NCBI GenBank assembly: GCA_943367715.1
Contig: CALRJY020000004.1
Location: forward strand, 201,604 to 265,603
DNA from: JAEYXS01 sp943367715
Lineage (GTDB): Bacteria; Verrucomicrobiota; Verrucomicrobiia; Limisphaerales; JAEYXS01
Length of the DNA stretch: 64,000 bases
Direction of reading: 5' to 3'
The notes under the pieces are model-generated. The model searched no databases. It was given only the letters and a program-made list of their open reading frames with translations, and was not told the DNA's origin. Position numbers and translations under genes: made by a program. This document shows, piece by piece, positions 1 through 8,729 of this stretch (positions are counted from its first letter, which is position 1; each line of letters starts with the position of its first letter).

Positions 1-231
1 AGCGGGTTTGTTCCCCCGAACTTCACCGCTCCATTTTGGCCGGCCGATGGCGGCAGCGGTTTGCAGTATCAAGGAACCTTGGCGATCTCCGCCGTCAATT
101 TCAACGAGAGCTACAGCACGGACATGCGACAGGTGGTGGTGACCGTGAGCTGGAATTCCGGCAGCACCGTCCATCGCCGTGAGATGCGGACCATGGTTTC
201 GCGTCATGGCTTGCAGAATTATGTTTTTTAA
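1..231 (+). CDS. C-terminal end of a prepilin-like (PilV-type) protein, partial
   Basis: Frame 1 is open from the left edge of the window to a TAA at 229–231 (76 residues), so the gene starts outside. The tail contains VTVSWNSGSTVHRREM and ends LQNYVF, the kind of beta-rich C-terminus found in type IV pilin-like minor pseudopilins of Verrucomicrobia. The next gene starts 18 bp downstream on the same strand and also has a prepilin-like N-terminus, which supports a pilin or pseudopilin operon. The family assignment rests on context and a short tail only; the prepilin signal itself is not in view. Confidence 0.6.
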   Translation, partial: SGFVPPNFTAPFWPADGGSGLQYQGTLAISAVNFNESYSTDMRQVVVTVSWNSGSTVHRREMRTMVSRHGLQNYVF

Positions 232-249
232 CGCTCCCGCTACACTGAC

Positions 250-1527
250 ATGATCATCCGCCTGCATCGTAGTCACGGTTCCGTCCTCCTGGGGGTGTTG
301 CTGGGGAGCTTCGTGCTGGGCTTCATGCTGGCTGCTTATCTGAATCTCGTCAGCGCCCAGAACCAGTCCATCGCCCGCTCGCAGACTTGGAACACCTGCA
401 TCCCGGTGGTGGAGGGAGGCATCGAGGAAGCGCTGGCCCATCTGCACCAGACCAAGGGCACGAATCTTTCCTCCAACGGCTGGTTTCCAGCGTCGTATGG
501 TTGCCTCAAGTGGCGCGTCATGGGTGATGGCTCCGCCCTCATCGTCATCTCCAATAGTGTCACTCCCGTAGTTTATTCCACCGCCTTCTTGCGCGCGCCC
601 ATCAACGGCGACGTGATCCGCCGCACGGTGAAAGTGGAAACGCGTCGGGACGGGATGTTCACCAAAGGCATGGTGGCCAAAGGCCAGATCACGCTGAACG
701 GCAACCAGATCGTGGTGGATAGCTTTGATTCCATTGACCCTACCTACAGCAGCAATGGGCTATACTCCGTCAGCAAGCGCAAATCGAACGGCGACGTCGC
801 CACCAACTCCGGCCTCACAAATGCAGTGCTCACCGGCAATGCGAATATCTTCGGCCGCGTTTCAACGGGCCCTGGCGGCACCATCGGCATCGGAAATAAC
901 GGTGCAGTAGGCGATCTCGCATGGCAGAATTCAGGTGTTGGTGGCCTGCAACCCGGTCGCTTCTCCGATGACATGAACGTCTCGTTTCCCGACATCGCCT
1001 TGCCGTATGGTGGCGGGAACACGCCGGGCAATGCATCTGGCTATCAGTATGTCATCTCTTCCAGTGGCGATTACCGCATCAACAGTCTTACCGGCAGCCT
1101 CTTAATCAGGAGCAACGTCCAGGCCCGTTTGATCGTGGAATCTGACATCAGCATGACGGGTCAGGACAAAGTGAAGATAGAAAGCGGTGCCGTCCTGAAT
1201 ATGTATATGGCCGGGGCATCAGCCAAACTGGGCGGGAACGGAATACTCAACGAGGCCGGCAATGCCACGAACTTTTTCTATTGGGGCACAGCGGCGAACA
1301 CCACCTTGACGATCAATGGCAACGGCGCGTTCACCGGCGTCGTCTACGCGCCGAACGCCAGCTTCACCATGAATGGCAGCGGTAACAGCGATCTGGACGA
1401 CATGACAGGTGCTAGCGTCACGAAAACCGTGCACATGAATGGCAACTTCAATTTCCACTACGACGAAAACCTCGGCCGTCTAAAACTGGACCGCGGATTT
1501 ATTGTCACTTCGTGGAAAGAGATCTGA
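250..1527 (+). CDS. PilX-like pilus assembly / surface protein with C-terminal DUF7305-like region
   Basis: 425 residues. The N-terminus (residues 1–45) has a basic stretch, GSVLLGVLLG and a long hydrophobic helix ending in a polar segment, as in PilX-type minor pilins cleaved by prepilin peptidase and held in the inner membrane. The rest is rich in Gly, Asn, Ser and Thr. Near residues 330–395 there is the pattern TLTINGNGAFTGVVYAPNAS, typical of DUF7305-type beta-solenoid regions in PilX-like proteins. It follows the partial pilin gene by 18 bp, so it is probably the last gene of a pilin-like operon. Function in attachment or secretion is inferred from architecture; the exact role is unknown. 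Confidence 0.65.
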   Translation: MIIRLHRSHGSVLLGVLLGSFVLGFMLAAYLNLVSAQNQSIARSQTWNTCIPVVEGGIEEALAHLHQTKGTNLSSNGWFPASYGCLKWRVMGDGSALIVISNSVTPVVYSTAFLRAPINGDVIRRTVKVETRRDGMFTKGMVAKGQITLNGNQIVVDSFDSIDPTYSSNGLYSVSKRKSNGDVATNSGLTNAVLTGNANIFGRVSTGPGGTIGIGNNGAVGDLAWQNSGVGGLQPGRFSDDMNVSFPDIALPYGGGNTPGNASGYQYVISSSGDYRINSLTGSLLIRSNVQARLIVESDISMTGQDKVKIESGAVLNMYMAGASAKLGGNGILNEAGNATNFFYWGTAANTTLTINGNGAFTGVVYAPNASFTMNGSGNSDLDDMTGASVTKTVHMNGNFNFHYDENLGRLKLDRGFIVTSWKEI

Positions 1528-1662
1528 GTTTCCCGCCAGGAAGCTGAAGCGTTTTCGGTTTCTCATTTGGTAGAGAGGCGGAATAATGGCATCCCCGATA
1601 AACGAGGAAAATCCGCACCAAGCCTGACGGGTCTGAATTCTGCGGGATTAATCTTAGAAGGA

Positions 1663-1737
1663 TGGTGCGCGCTGCAGGTTTCGAACCTGCGACCCCTACC
1701 GTGTGAAGGTAATGCTCTACCACTGAGCTAAGCACGC
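1663..1737 (-). tRNA. tRNA-Val (anticodon CAC)
   Basis: Reads on the minus strand from 1737 to 1663. A 7-bp acceptor stem (GCGTGCT with AGCGCGC), D arm with AGCTCAGTGGTAGAGC, anticodon stem TTACC/GGTAG around loop TTCACAC giving anticodon CAC, and T arm with GGTTCGAAACC are all present. The discriminator is A and CCA is encoded at 1665–1663. Confidence 0.95.
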
Positions 1738-1815
1738 AACCACTACCCGCACCGGCGAACCGGTGTCGAGTGCCGGAAACATTAGGTACCTCGCCCATCC
1801 AAGGCAAGGCTCTTT

Positions 1816-2295
1816 TTAAAGGATTTTCACCGATACCTGAGCGACCGCTTTTACCGCCGTAGCCATGGTTTTTTCATCAGCCACAGGGAAGCCCTCAGGC
1901 TGCGGCTCGACAGACTTTATCCGCTTACCAACCCTTTCCGCCAAGAGCAGTTTCAAATCCGGGCTGATGATAAAGAAAGCGGTGCTTTGGGGGCCATTTT
2001 TCTCGGTGAACTCCTCGGGTACGTTCGGCAGTTGAAACTCCATTTTCTGGCCCCGTGCGATCATCTGGACCTTTTCACGAAAGTCACCGCCGCCAATGAC
2101 CACCTGATCTTTATCCAGCATCACCGTTTTGTCCCCAGCATACGAAAGTAATAAAACGGTGGAGCCAGAATTGTTCACAAAGACATGCTCACCGGTACTG
2201 GAACAGCCGCAGAGGAAAGCCAGAAACAATCCAGAAGCCAGACTGGCCGCAGACCAAAAACTCCATGGCTTTGCTTTCATATACGATTGCGCCAA
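1816..2295 (-). CDS. Hypothetical lipoprotein
   Basis: 159 residues. A hydrophobic stretch ends in the lipobox LCGC, so the mature protein should be lipidated at this Cys and sit in the envelope. The remainder has no domain I recognise. Two in-frame ATGs fit: 2295 and 2280; the second gives a more classical basic signal start (MKAKPW). The gene starts 5 bp after the stop of the TPR lipoprotein upstream on the same strand, so the two are likely cotranscribed. No Shine–Dalgarno sequence decides between the starts. Confidence 0.7.
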   Translation of the reverse strand: MAQSYMKAKPWSFWSAASLASGLFLAFLCGCSSTGEHVFVNNSGSTVLLLSYAGDKTVMLDKDQVVIGGGDFREKVQMIARGQKMEFQLPNVPEEFTEKNGPQSTAFFIISPDLKLLLAERVGKRIKSVEPQPEGFPVADEKTMATAVKAVAQVSVKIL

Positions 2296-2299
2296 TGAC

Positions 2300-2878
2300 T
2301 CACTGCGCCTTCCACGCCTTGCTCCAGAGGGCGTAGGTCTCGAACATGGCGCGGCGCTCGAGCGGGGTCCATTCAGCGATCCGTTCCTGCAGCGTGGCGT
2401 ATTGGCCGAACTTGGGTTCGCGCTCCACGGCGAGTTGGTAGTTCTCCATGGCCTTGGCCTGATTGCCGGTGCCCCAGTAGCCGAGCACTTTCGAATAATA
2501 ATCGTAGCGCGAGCGGTTCTGGCTCATCTCCCCCGCCTTCTCGAAATGTTCCACCGCGGTTTGGTAATCGCCGAGATTAAAGTAGGCCCAGCCGGTCTGG
2601 TTGATCATGGGTGCCTTGGGGAAAAGTTCGACGGCCTTGCGCAGGTCTGCTCGCGCAGCCTCTTTGCGGCCCAGCAGCGCCAGGGTGTAGCCGCGATTGG
2701 CATAAGCCTGGTAGTTAGACGGGTTGGCTTTGATCTGGTTGTCGAGGTTTTCGAGCTTTGGCGTCGGGAAGATGGCAACCGGAACCGGCGTGACCAAAAC
2801 GCTGATATCCGGCTCGCGATGGGCGCAACCGACGAGGAGCAACGCGCTCAGCAGGGAGGAAAGAGTGAGGCTTTTCAT
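2300..2878 (-). CDS. TPR-repeat lipoprotein
   Basis: 192 residues from the ATG at 2878. This start is chosen because it gives a clean lipoprotein signal: MKSLTLSSLLSALLLVGCAH with lipobox LVGC. The body (about residues 50–170) consists of tetratricopeptide-like helical repeats, with signatures such as YQAYANRGYTLALLGRKEAA and AYFNLGDYQTAVEHFEKAGE. TPR lipoproteins of this size usually act as protein-interaction scaffolds at the envelope. It precedes the other small lipoprotein in a two-gene minus-strand unit. The partner is unknown. Confidence 0.75.
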   Translation of the reverse strand: MKSLTLSSLLSALLLVGCAHREPDISVLVTPVPVAIFPTPKLENLDNQIKANPSNYQAYANRGYTLALLGRKEAARADLRKAVELFPKAPMINQTGWAYFNLGDYQTAVEHFEKAGEMSQNRSRYDYYSKVLGYWGTGNQAKAMENYQLAVEREPKFGQYATLQERIAEWTPLERRAMFETYALWSKAWKAQ

Positions 2879-3087
2879 GCGACAAAGAATGTAACTCGGA
2901 TTCAGCAAGAGCTTGGCAGCAGGCGGGATGCGGAGCAATGCGCAAGTTAAGTCCGCCCGTCAGCCATAAATTGCTTCAGCCGCGCATTTTGCATGGTCAG
3001 TATTTATCATTGCAGAAGAGGCGGGTTTGTTTCTACTTTCGAACCCGACGTTGACCCACACGTCACCAAGCTCGCCGACACCGCTGT

Positions 3088-4515
3088 ATGAAACCCAAGA
3101 AGACAGCTGACAAGAAAGCTACCGCTATCACGCCGGAAGCCGCTTCACCATCCCCTGAACCGAAGAAGACTGCTGGCAAGAAAGCCGCTCCGGTAACGGA
3201 AGCAGCTCCTGCGAAAGCACCTGCCCCTACGGAGGAAGTGAAAGCAGCGGCGAAAAAAGCCGCCACGAAAAAGACGGCGGCCAAGAAAGCTCCGGCAGCC
3301 GCAACGCCCGTGGAAGCTGCCCCTGCCCCGGCGGCCAAGCCGGAAGCGACCAAGAAAGCGGCTCCGAAAAAGGCAGCGGTGAAATTGCCAGCCATTCTCT
3401 TTGAAGATGACGCCATGCCGGCGCCAGCAGCCAGCGGGCCGGGCCAACGTTATTTCCTCGGTGCGGATGAACCGAGCGCGGGCTTGGGTGAATTGCCCGA
3501 GTCTTACGGCACCGGTCGTCTCTTTCTCGCAGCACGCGATCCCCACTGGCTGTATGCGGCATGGGATCTCACCCGCGACCAGCAGCGCGGTTACAATGCG
3601 CAATCCAAGGACAAGCATCTGGTGGTCCGCGTGTTCCTGAATCGCGTGAGTGGCAAGCCTTTCAGCGAGACGCATGTGCATCCGGAATCGCGCCATTGGT
3701 TCATCCATGCGGGCAAGGGCGGTTCGCGTTTCGTCGCTGAGCTGGGCTATTACGACAAGGCGGGCAAGTGGGTTTCGGTTTCGCAATCGAAGTCCACGTT
3801 GACGCCGCCTGATTCGCTTTCTGATGACACGTCCGTGCGCTTCACGGAATTGCCGTCTGAGGTTCCGTTCATGGACCTGATCGAGACGGTCAAGCAGGAG
3901 TTGAAGGAAAACATTCCGCTGGGCGAAGCGCTGGAACAATTGCGCGCAGCAGGAAATACAGCGTTGCCGAAAGCGAAGGAACTCGCGAAGGGCATTTGGA
4001 CAGCAGCACAACAGAAGGCGCTGGCGGAAGTCGTGTCCATGGACAGCGTGCGCCGCATCTGGATCGGCTCGCTGGAGATCACGGAACTCATCCGGCGCAA
4101 GCTGAGCAACGAATTGTCCAGCGCCGCAGCCGCGGAGTTTTCCAAAGCCCAGAAGGGTGCGGTCAACTTGGGTGGACTGGGCAGCGTGTCCAGCCCGTTC
4201 GGTGGTGGTGAGCAGAGCAAGGGTTTCTGGTTCAACGTGAACGCCGAACTCATCATCTACGGTGCCACGGAAGCTTCGGCGGAAGTCACCATCGGCGGCA
4301 AGGTCATCAAGCTGCGTCCGGACGGTTCGTTCAGCTATCGCTTCGCCTTGCCGGATGGGAATTATGATCTGCCAGCCGTCGCGGTTTCGGCCGATCGTTC
4401 CGAGGCGCGCAGTGCGGAACTGAAGTTCAGCCGCCATACGAGCTATCACGGGGATGTGGGCACGCACCCGCAGGACGCGAGTTTGCAACCTCCAACTGCG
4501 GACGCGGTGGAATAA
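3088..4515 (+). CDS. DUF4912 domain protein with histone H1-like Lys/Ala/Pro-rich N-terminus
   Basis: 475 residues. Residues 1–105 are almost entirely Lys, Ala, Pro and Glu with repeats such as KKAATKKTAAKK, resembling a histone H1/Hc1 tail. Residues about 135–265 match DUF4912 (LPESYGTGRLFLAARDPHWL, then a WD..R segment). The C-terminal ~90 residues form a beta-rich module (FWFNVNAELIIYGATE ... PDGSFSYRFALPDG). The stop lies 52 bp before the GH57 branching enzyme on the same strand. DUF4912 next to GH57 suggests a role in glycogen or glucan handling, perhaps as a glucan-binding partner. That is inference; no enzymatic motif is visible. The basic tail could bind polyanions. Confidence 0.8.
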   Translation: MKPKKTADKKATAITPEAASPSPEPKKTAGKKAAPVTEAAPAKAPAPTEEVKAAAKKAATKKTAAKKAPAAATPVEAAPAPAAKPEATKKAAPKKAAVKLPAILFEDDAMPAPAASGPGQRYFLGADEPSAGLGELPESYGTGRLFLAARDPHWLYAAWDLTRDQQRGYNAQSKDKHLVVRVFLNRVSGKPFSETHVHPESRHWFIHAGKGGSRFVAELGYYDKAGKWVSVSQSKSTLTPPDSLSDDTSVRFTELPSEVPFMDLIETVKQELKENIPLGEALEQLRAAGNTALPKAKELAKGIWTAAQQKALAEVVSMDSVRRIWIGSLEITELIRRKLSNELSSAAAAEFSKAQKGAVNLGGLGSVSSPFGGGEQSKGFWFNVNAELIIYGATEASAEVTIGGKVIKLRPDGSFSYRFALPDGNYDLPAVAVSADRSEARSAELKFSRHTSYHGDVGTHPQDASLQPPTADAVE

Positions 4516-4567
4516 TTTCCTTGCGACAAGCGTCACACTTCGCCACCAAAGGGGACGCATAAACACA

Positions 4568-6160
4568 ATGTCGCAATCACAGGGCAAGCCAGGTTACCTC
4601 GCGCTGGTGCTGCACGCACACCTGCCGTTCGTACGCCATCCGGAACATCCTAAGTTTCTGGAAGAAAGCTGGCTGTTCGAGGCGGTCACGGAAACCTATC
4701 TCCCGCTCATCCAGTTGATGGATGGCTGGCTGCGTGACGGGCTGCAATTCCGCCTCACGCTGACGCTTACCCCTACCCTTTGCTCCATGTTGCAGGATGA
4801 ACTCCTGCAAGACCGTTACACGAAGCATCTGCAAGGGTTGCTGGAGCTGGCGGAAAAAGAAGTCCATCGCACCACGTGGGACAAGGCGTGCCATCCGCTG
4901 GCCCAATTGTATCACCAGCGATTGGTCGGCGCGCGCAATACTTATCTGAGCTATCAGCGCAATCTGATAGAAGCGTTCCGCCGATTTCAAGGGACAGGAT
5001 GCCTAGAGATCATCACGTGTGCGGCCACGCATGCGTTGCTGCCTTTGCTGGCCAGTCATCCCGAGAGTGTACGAGCGCAAGTGCTCACGGCGCGGGATCA
5101 TTACCGCAGTTGCTTCGGTGTCGATCCACGCGGCATCTGGCTGCCGGAGTGCGCTTACTCAGAAGGTATCGAGGATGTTTTGCTGGAGGCGAATATCCGC
5201 TGGTTCATCATGGATACGCACGGGCTGCTCCATGCTAATCCACGGCCGCGCTATGGCGTCTTCGCGCCGATCTATACGCCAAATGGCATCGCTGCTTTTG
5301 GACGGGATCTGGATTCGGCGAAGCAGGTGTGGAGCCGGAATGAAGGTTATCCGGGCGATCCGCGTTACCGGGATTTTTATCGCGATATCGGGTTCGATCT
5401 GGATCTGGATTACCTCAAGCCTTACCTGCCCTCCCCCGAGCTGCGCGGGTTCACGGGCATCAAGTATCATCGCATCACGGGCACGGGTGGAGCGAAGGAG
5501 ATCTATCAACGGGAAGCGGCGTTGCAGGCAGTGGAAGAACACGCCACGCATTTTCTGAAAGCCCGCGTGGCGCAGATCGAGCAATTGAAGGGCATCATGG
5601 ACCGTCCACCGATGGTCCTCTGCCCGTATGATGCGGAACTGTTCGGGCACTGGTGGTATGAGGGGCCGGAGTTCCTCGACCTGTTCATGCGCAAGGCGTA
5701 TTACGATCAGCAGACGTTCTCGCTCATCACGCCCGCGGAATTCTTGAAGGACCGGCCCAGCCATCAGATCGCCGCGCCGAGTGCTTCGAGCTGGGGTGAG
5801 GAAGGCTACTATCGCGTGTGGCTGAACGAGACGAACGAGTGGATCATCCCGCATCTGGAGATCGCCATGGACCGCATGCGCGATCTGGCGGAGCGGTATC
5901 CGAATCCCACGGACATCACGCGGCGCGCATTGAATCAGGCGGCGCGCGAACTGTTGCTAGCACAGGCGAGTGACTGGCCGTTCATCCTGCGCACGGGCAC
6001 GAGCCCGAACTATGCGCGACAACGGGTGAAGGATCATCTGCTGCGATTCATCGCCCTGCACGAGCAACTGACCATCACGCGTGTGGACGAACGCTGGCTC
6101 ACACAGATCGAAGCCACGGATAACATTTTCCCCGAGATCAATTACCGATATTGGGCTTGA
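4568..6160 (+). CDS. 1,4-alpha-glucan branching enzyme, GH57 family
   Basis: 530 residues. GH57 branching enzymes (EC 2.4.1.18) cut an alpha-1,4 glucan chain and re-attach it through an alpha-1,6 bond, making glycogen branches in the cytoplasm. Early motif LALVLHAHLPFVRHPEH is the first conserved region; the nucleophile is Glu194 in GIWLPECAY and the acid/base Asp355 in CPYDAELFGHWWYEG. The C-terminal helical region (about residues 410–530) is complete. The start at 4568 (MSQSQGKPGY) directly precedes the first conserved strand; the longer open frame upstream overlaps the DUF4912 gene and is not needed. Forms a pair with the DUF4912 gene upstream. Confidence 0.93.
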   Translation: MSQSQGKPGYLALVLHAHLPFVRHPEHPKFLEESWLFEAVTETYLPLIQLMDGWLRDGLQFRLTLTLTPTLCSMLQDELLQDRYTKHLQGLLELAEKEVHRTTWDKACHPLAQLYHQRLVGARNTYLSYQRNLIEAFRRFQGTGCLEIITCAATHALLPLLASHPESVRAQVLTARDHYRSCFGVDPRGIWLPECAYSEGIEDVLLEANIRWFIMDTHGLLHANPRPRYGVFAPIYTPNGIAAFGRDLDSAKQVWSRNEGYPGDPRYRDFYRDIGFDLDLDYLKPYLPSPELRGFTGIKYHRITGTGGAKEIYQREAALQAVEEHATHFLKARVAQIEQLKGIMDRPPMVLCPYDAELFGHWWYEGPEFLDLFMRKAYYDQQTFSLITPAEFLKDRPSHQIAAPSASSWGEEGYYRVWLNETNEWIIPHLEIAMDRMRDLAERYPNPTDITRRALNQAARELLLAQASDWPFILRTGTSPNYARQRVKDHLLRFIALHEQLTITRVDERWLTQIEATDNIFPEINYRYWA

Positions 6161-6191
6161 GCGGTTTCGCTGGTTGAGGCGAAATGGCGGC

Positions 6192-7619
6192 ATGTCCACG
6201 ATCCATCTGACGTTTCGTCGTCTGAGTCTTGCCCTGCTGCTGGCTTTTTCGCTGGTTTCCATCCATGCGGCGGACAAGAAGCCCAACGTCATCTTCCTCT
6301 TCGCGGATGATATGCGGGCGGATTCCATCGGGGCATTGGGCAATCCGACCGTTAAGACACCGAATCTGGATACGCTCGTGAAGCGCGGGTTCACGATGAA
6401 TAATGCGTATTGTCTCGGCGGAAATCGTGGCGCGGTGTGCCTGCCCAGCCGGAATATGATGTTGAGCGGGAACACGTATTTCCGGTGGCAGGATGTGCAG
6501 GTGGCGGGTGCGGGAGCGAAAGGAAATTTTGCTCCGGCGACGGCAGATACGTTTCCAGCGGTGATGAAGACGGCGGGTTACACGACGTATCATCAGGGGA
6601 AGAAGGGCAACAGCGCGACGCTGATCCAGGCGCAGTTCGAGATCAACAAGTATGTGGTCAATGATGACACCGACCGCACGAATGGCGAGGCGGGCCAGCA
6701 AATCGTGGATGAGGCGATCGAGTTCATCACGGCGCAGAAGGACGCGAAGCCGTTTTTTATGTATCTGGGATTCTCCAATCCACATGACCCGCGCGTGGCG
6801 GCGGAGAAGTATCTGAAGCTGTATGACCGGGCGAAGATACCGTTGCCGAAGAATTATCTGCCGGTGCATCCGTTCAACAATGGCGAGATGGTGGTGAGGG
6901 ATGAGACGCTCTCCCCTTGGCCGCGAACGGAGGATGAGATCCGCAAGACATTGCATGAGTATTACGCGGTCATCTCGGGGATGGATTATCATATCGGGCG
7001 GTTGCTCAAGAAATTGGACGAGCTGAAACTGACGGAGAATACGATCGTCATTTTCTCGGCGGATCAGGGCATCTCGGTGGGCAGTCATGGGTTGCTCGGG
7101 AAACAAAACCTCTATGATCACGGGATGAAGGTGCCGCTATTCTTTGCGGGGCCGGGGGTGAAGAAGGGGAAGTCCGATGCTATGGTGTATCTGCTGGATG
7201 TGTTCCCGAGTGTCTGTGAACTGGCGGGTGTGAAGCCGCCGAGTGGATTGGATGCAGTGAGCTTTGCCCCAGTATTGCAGGGCAAGACGGATAAGGCGCG
7301 GGAGACGTTGTTTCTCGCGTATCGGGATGTGCAACGAGCCATACGGGATGAGCGGTGGAAATTGATCCGGTATCCGCAGGTGGATGTGACGCAATTGTTC
7401 GATCTGAAGAACGATCCGGATGAGTTGAAAAATCTGGCCGGTGAAGCGGGACAGAAAGAGCGCGTTACCAAGCTGCTGGCGCAGATGCAGGACTGGCAGA
7501 AGAAACTTAATGATGCGGCACCGTTGACGGTGAGCAATCCGGCTTCGCCTAAGTGGACGCCGCCAAGCGCAGAAGAATTTAAAGCTAACGAGACCAAGAA
7601 GAAAAAGAACAAGCAATGA
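6192..7619 (+). CDS. Secreted sulfatase (formylglycine type)
   Basis: 475 residues from the ATG at 6192, which gives a signal peptide ending near SIHAA. The core begins KKPNVIFLFADDMRADS, the metal-binding Asp pair of sulfatases. The active-site motif CLPSR starts at Cys83 (C-x-P-S-R), so this Cys should be converted to formylglycine by a maturase. Later conserved blocks include YHQGKKGN, FSNPHDPR and SADQGISVGSHGLLGKQNLY. Such enzymes remove sulfate esters from polysaccharides in the periplasm or outside the cell. Its stop overlaps the start of the esterase gene by 4 bp (ATGA), implying translational coupling. The exact substrate cannot be read from sequence. Confidence 0.9.
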   Translation: MSTIHLTFRRLSLALLLAFSLVSIHAADKKPNVIFLFADDMRADSIGALGNPTVKTPNLDTLVKRGFTMNNAYCLGGNRGAVCLPSRNMMLSGNTYFRWQDVQVAGAGAKGNFAPATADTFPAVMKTAGYTTYHQGKKGNSATLIQAQFEINKYVVNDDTDRTNGEAGQQIVDEAIEFITAQKDAKPFFMYLGFSNPHDPRVAAEKYLKLYDRAKIPLPKNYLPVHPFNNGEMVVRDETLSPWPRTEDEIRKTLHEYYAVISGMDYHIGRLLKKLDELKLTENTIVIFSADQGISVGSHGLLGKQNLYDHGMKVPLFFAGPGVKKGKSDAMVYLLDVFPSVCELAGVKPPSGLDAVSFAPVLQGKTDKARETLFLAYRDVQRAIRDERWKLIRYPQVDVTQLFDLKNDPDELKNLAGEAGQKERVTKLLAQMQDWQKKLNDAAPLTVSNPASPKWTPPSAEEFKANETKKKKNKQ

Positions 7620-8569
7620 AAGCACTACTCCCAGCCCTGCTCATCGCCGCACTCGCCTTCACGGCGGACGCACAGAATGCCGATAAGAAAAAAGCGGACG
7701 AGACAGGCGCGCCGAAATTCAAAAAGGTGCTGCCCTCCACTCCCCCCGGGGTGACCTGCACTACGAATGTGGTGGCGGAGTATCCGGAGCATACGGTGAC
7801 GGTGGTGGTGTATTGCCCAGACAAACAGGGAGTGTATCCCACCATCCTGGACATCCACGGCGGCGGCTGGCAATCGCGTCAGGTAGAGAGCGACAAGCCG
7901 ATGATGGAACGGCTGGCCGAGCGGGGTTTCGTCACGGTATTGGTCTCGTATCGCCTTGCCGGGGAGGCCAAATACCCGGCGGCGCTGGATGATTGCAAAG
8001 CGGCGGTGCGCTGGATGCGGGCGAATGCGCACAAATTCAAGATCGATGCGGAGAACATCGGCGTGATGGGGGGATCGGCGGGCGGGCATCTGGCAGGGTT
8101 GCTCGCGATGACGACCGGGTTAAAGGAATTCGAGGGCAAGGGTCCGTTCCAAGATCAGCCGAGCAAGGTGAAGGCGTGCATCGTGATGGCGGCCACGCAG
8201 GACTTGCTGGCGGCACACTCAGACAAGCCATCCACGAATCTGGTGGCGTTCTTCGGCGGGGATGCCAAGCAGATGCCGAAGGTTTATACGCAGGCGTCAC
8301 CGATCACGCATGTGCGGAAGGGAGTCCCACCGACGATTTTTATCGAAGGGGAAAAGGATACGTTGAAGATCGGACGGGCGGAGATGCAGGAGAAGCTGCG
8401 GGCACTGGGGATCGAGACGGAGGTCTATACCTTGAAACAGGCACCCCACCCTTTCTGGATGAGCGAACCGTGGGTGAGCGAGACGGTGGAGATCGCGGAC
8501 AAGTTCTTCAAGAAACACCTGAGCCGGCCAGCGACGCGAGGGGCGGGCAGAGAGAGAAAGCTGCTCTGA
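7616..8569 (+). CDS. Secreted alpha/beta hydrolase (BD-FAE/esterase-lipase type)
   Basis: 317 residues with a signal peptide (residues 1–19, ends FTADA). Oxyanion-hole motif HGGGW at 81–85 and nucleophile elbow GGSAGG at 152–157 (Ser154) define the HSL/BD-FAE esterase group. A His in APHPFWM near residue 280 is the likely catalytic base. It is coupled to the sulfatase by a 4-bp ATGA overlap, so the two enzymes probably act on the same decorated substrate, one removing sulfate and the other an acyl group. The pairing is seen; the shared substrate is inference. Confidence 0.88.
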   Translation: MKALLPALLIAALAFTADAQNADKKKADETGAPKFKKVLPSTPPGVTCTTNVVAEYPEHTVTVVVYCPDKQGVYPTILDIHGGGWQSRQVESDKPMMERLAERGFVTVLVSYRLAGEAKYPAALDDCKAAVRWMRANAHKFKIDAENIGVMGGSAGGHLAGLLAMTTGLKEFEGKGPFQDQPSKVKACIVMAATQDLLAAHSDKPSTNLVAFFGGDAKQMPKVYTQASPITHVRKGVPPTIFIEGEKDTLKIGRAEMQEKLRALGIETEVYTLKQAPHPFWMSEPWVSETVEIADKFFKKHLSRPATRGAGRERKLL

Positions 8570-8729
8570 GGCACAGTGGATAAAAAATCGAGGTCTCTCC
8601 CGCCGCGCGTCAAGGAGGTGGGGATGGAGAATCCCGCTGAGGAAACGTACGGCTGGGAAAGACCTCTGGATACTTTCCTACGCCTTTTTTCAAGGGATGC
8701 AATAGAAAAATAGCAGGGGAAAAGTTGAG

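Noticed and set aside
3145..4587. 480-residue minus frame opposite DUF4912
   Set aside because: Arg-rich shadow produced by the Lys/Ala-rich coding strand.
6138..7121. 327-residue minus frame opposite the sulfatase
   Set aside because: Arg/His/Ile-rich shadow; the sulfatase motifs on the plus strand are complete.
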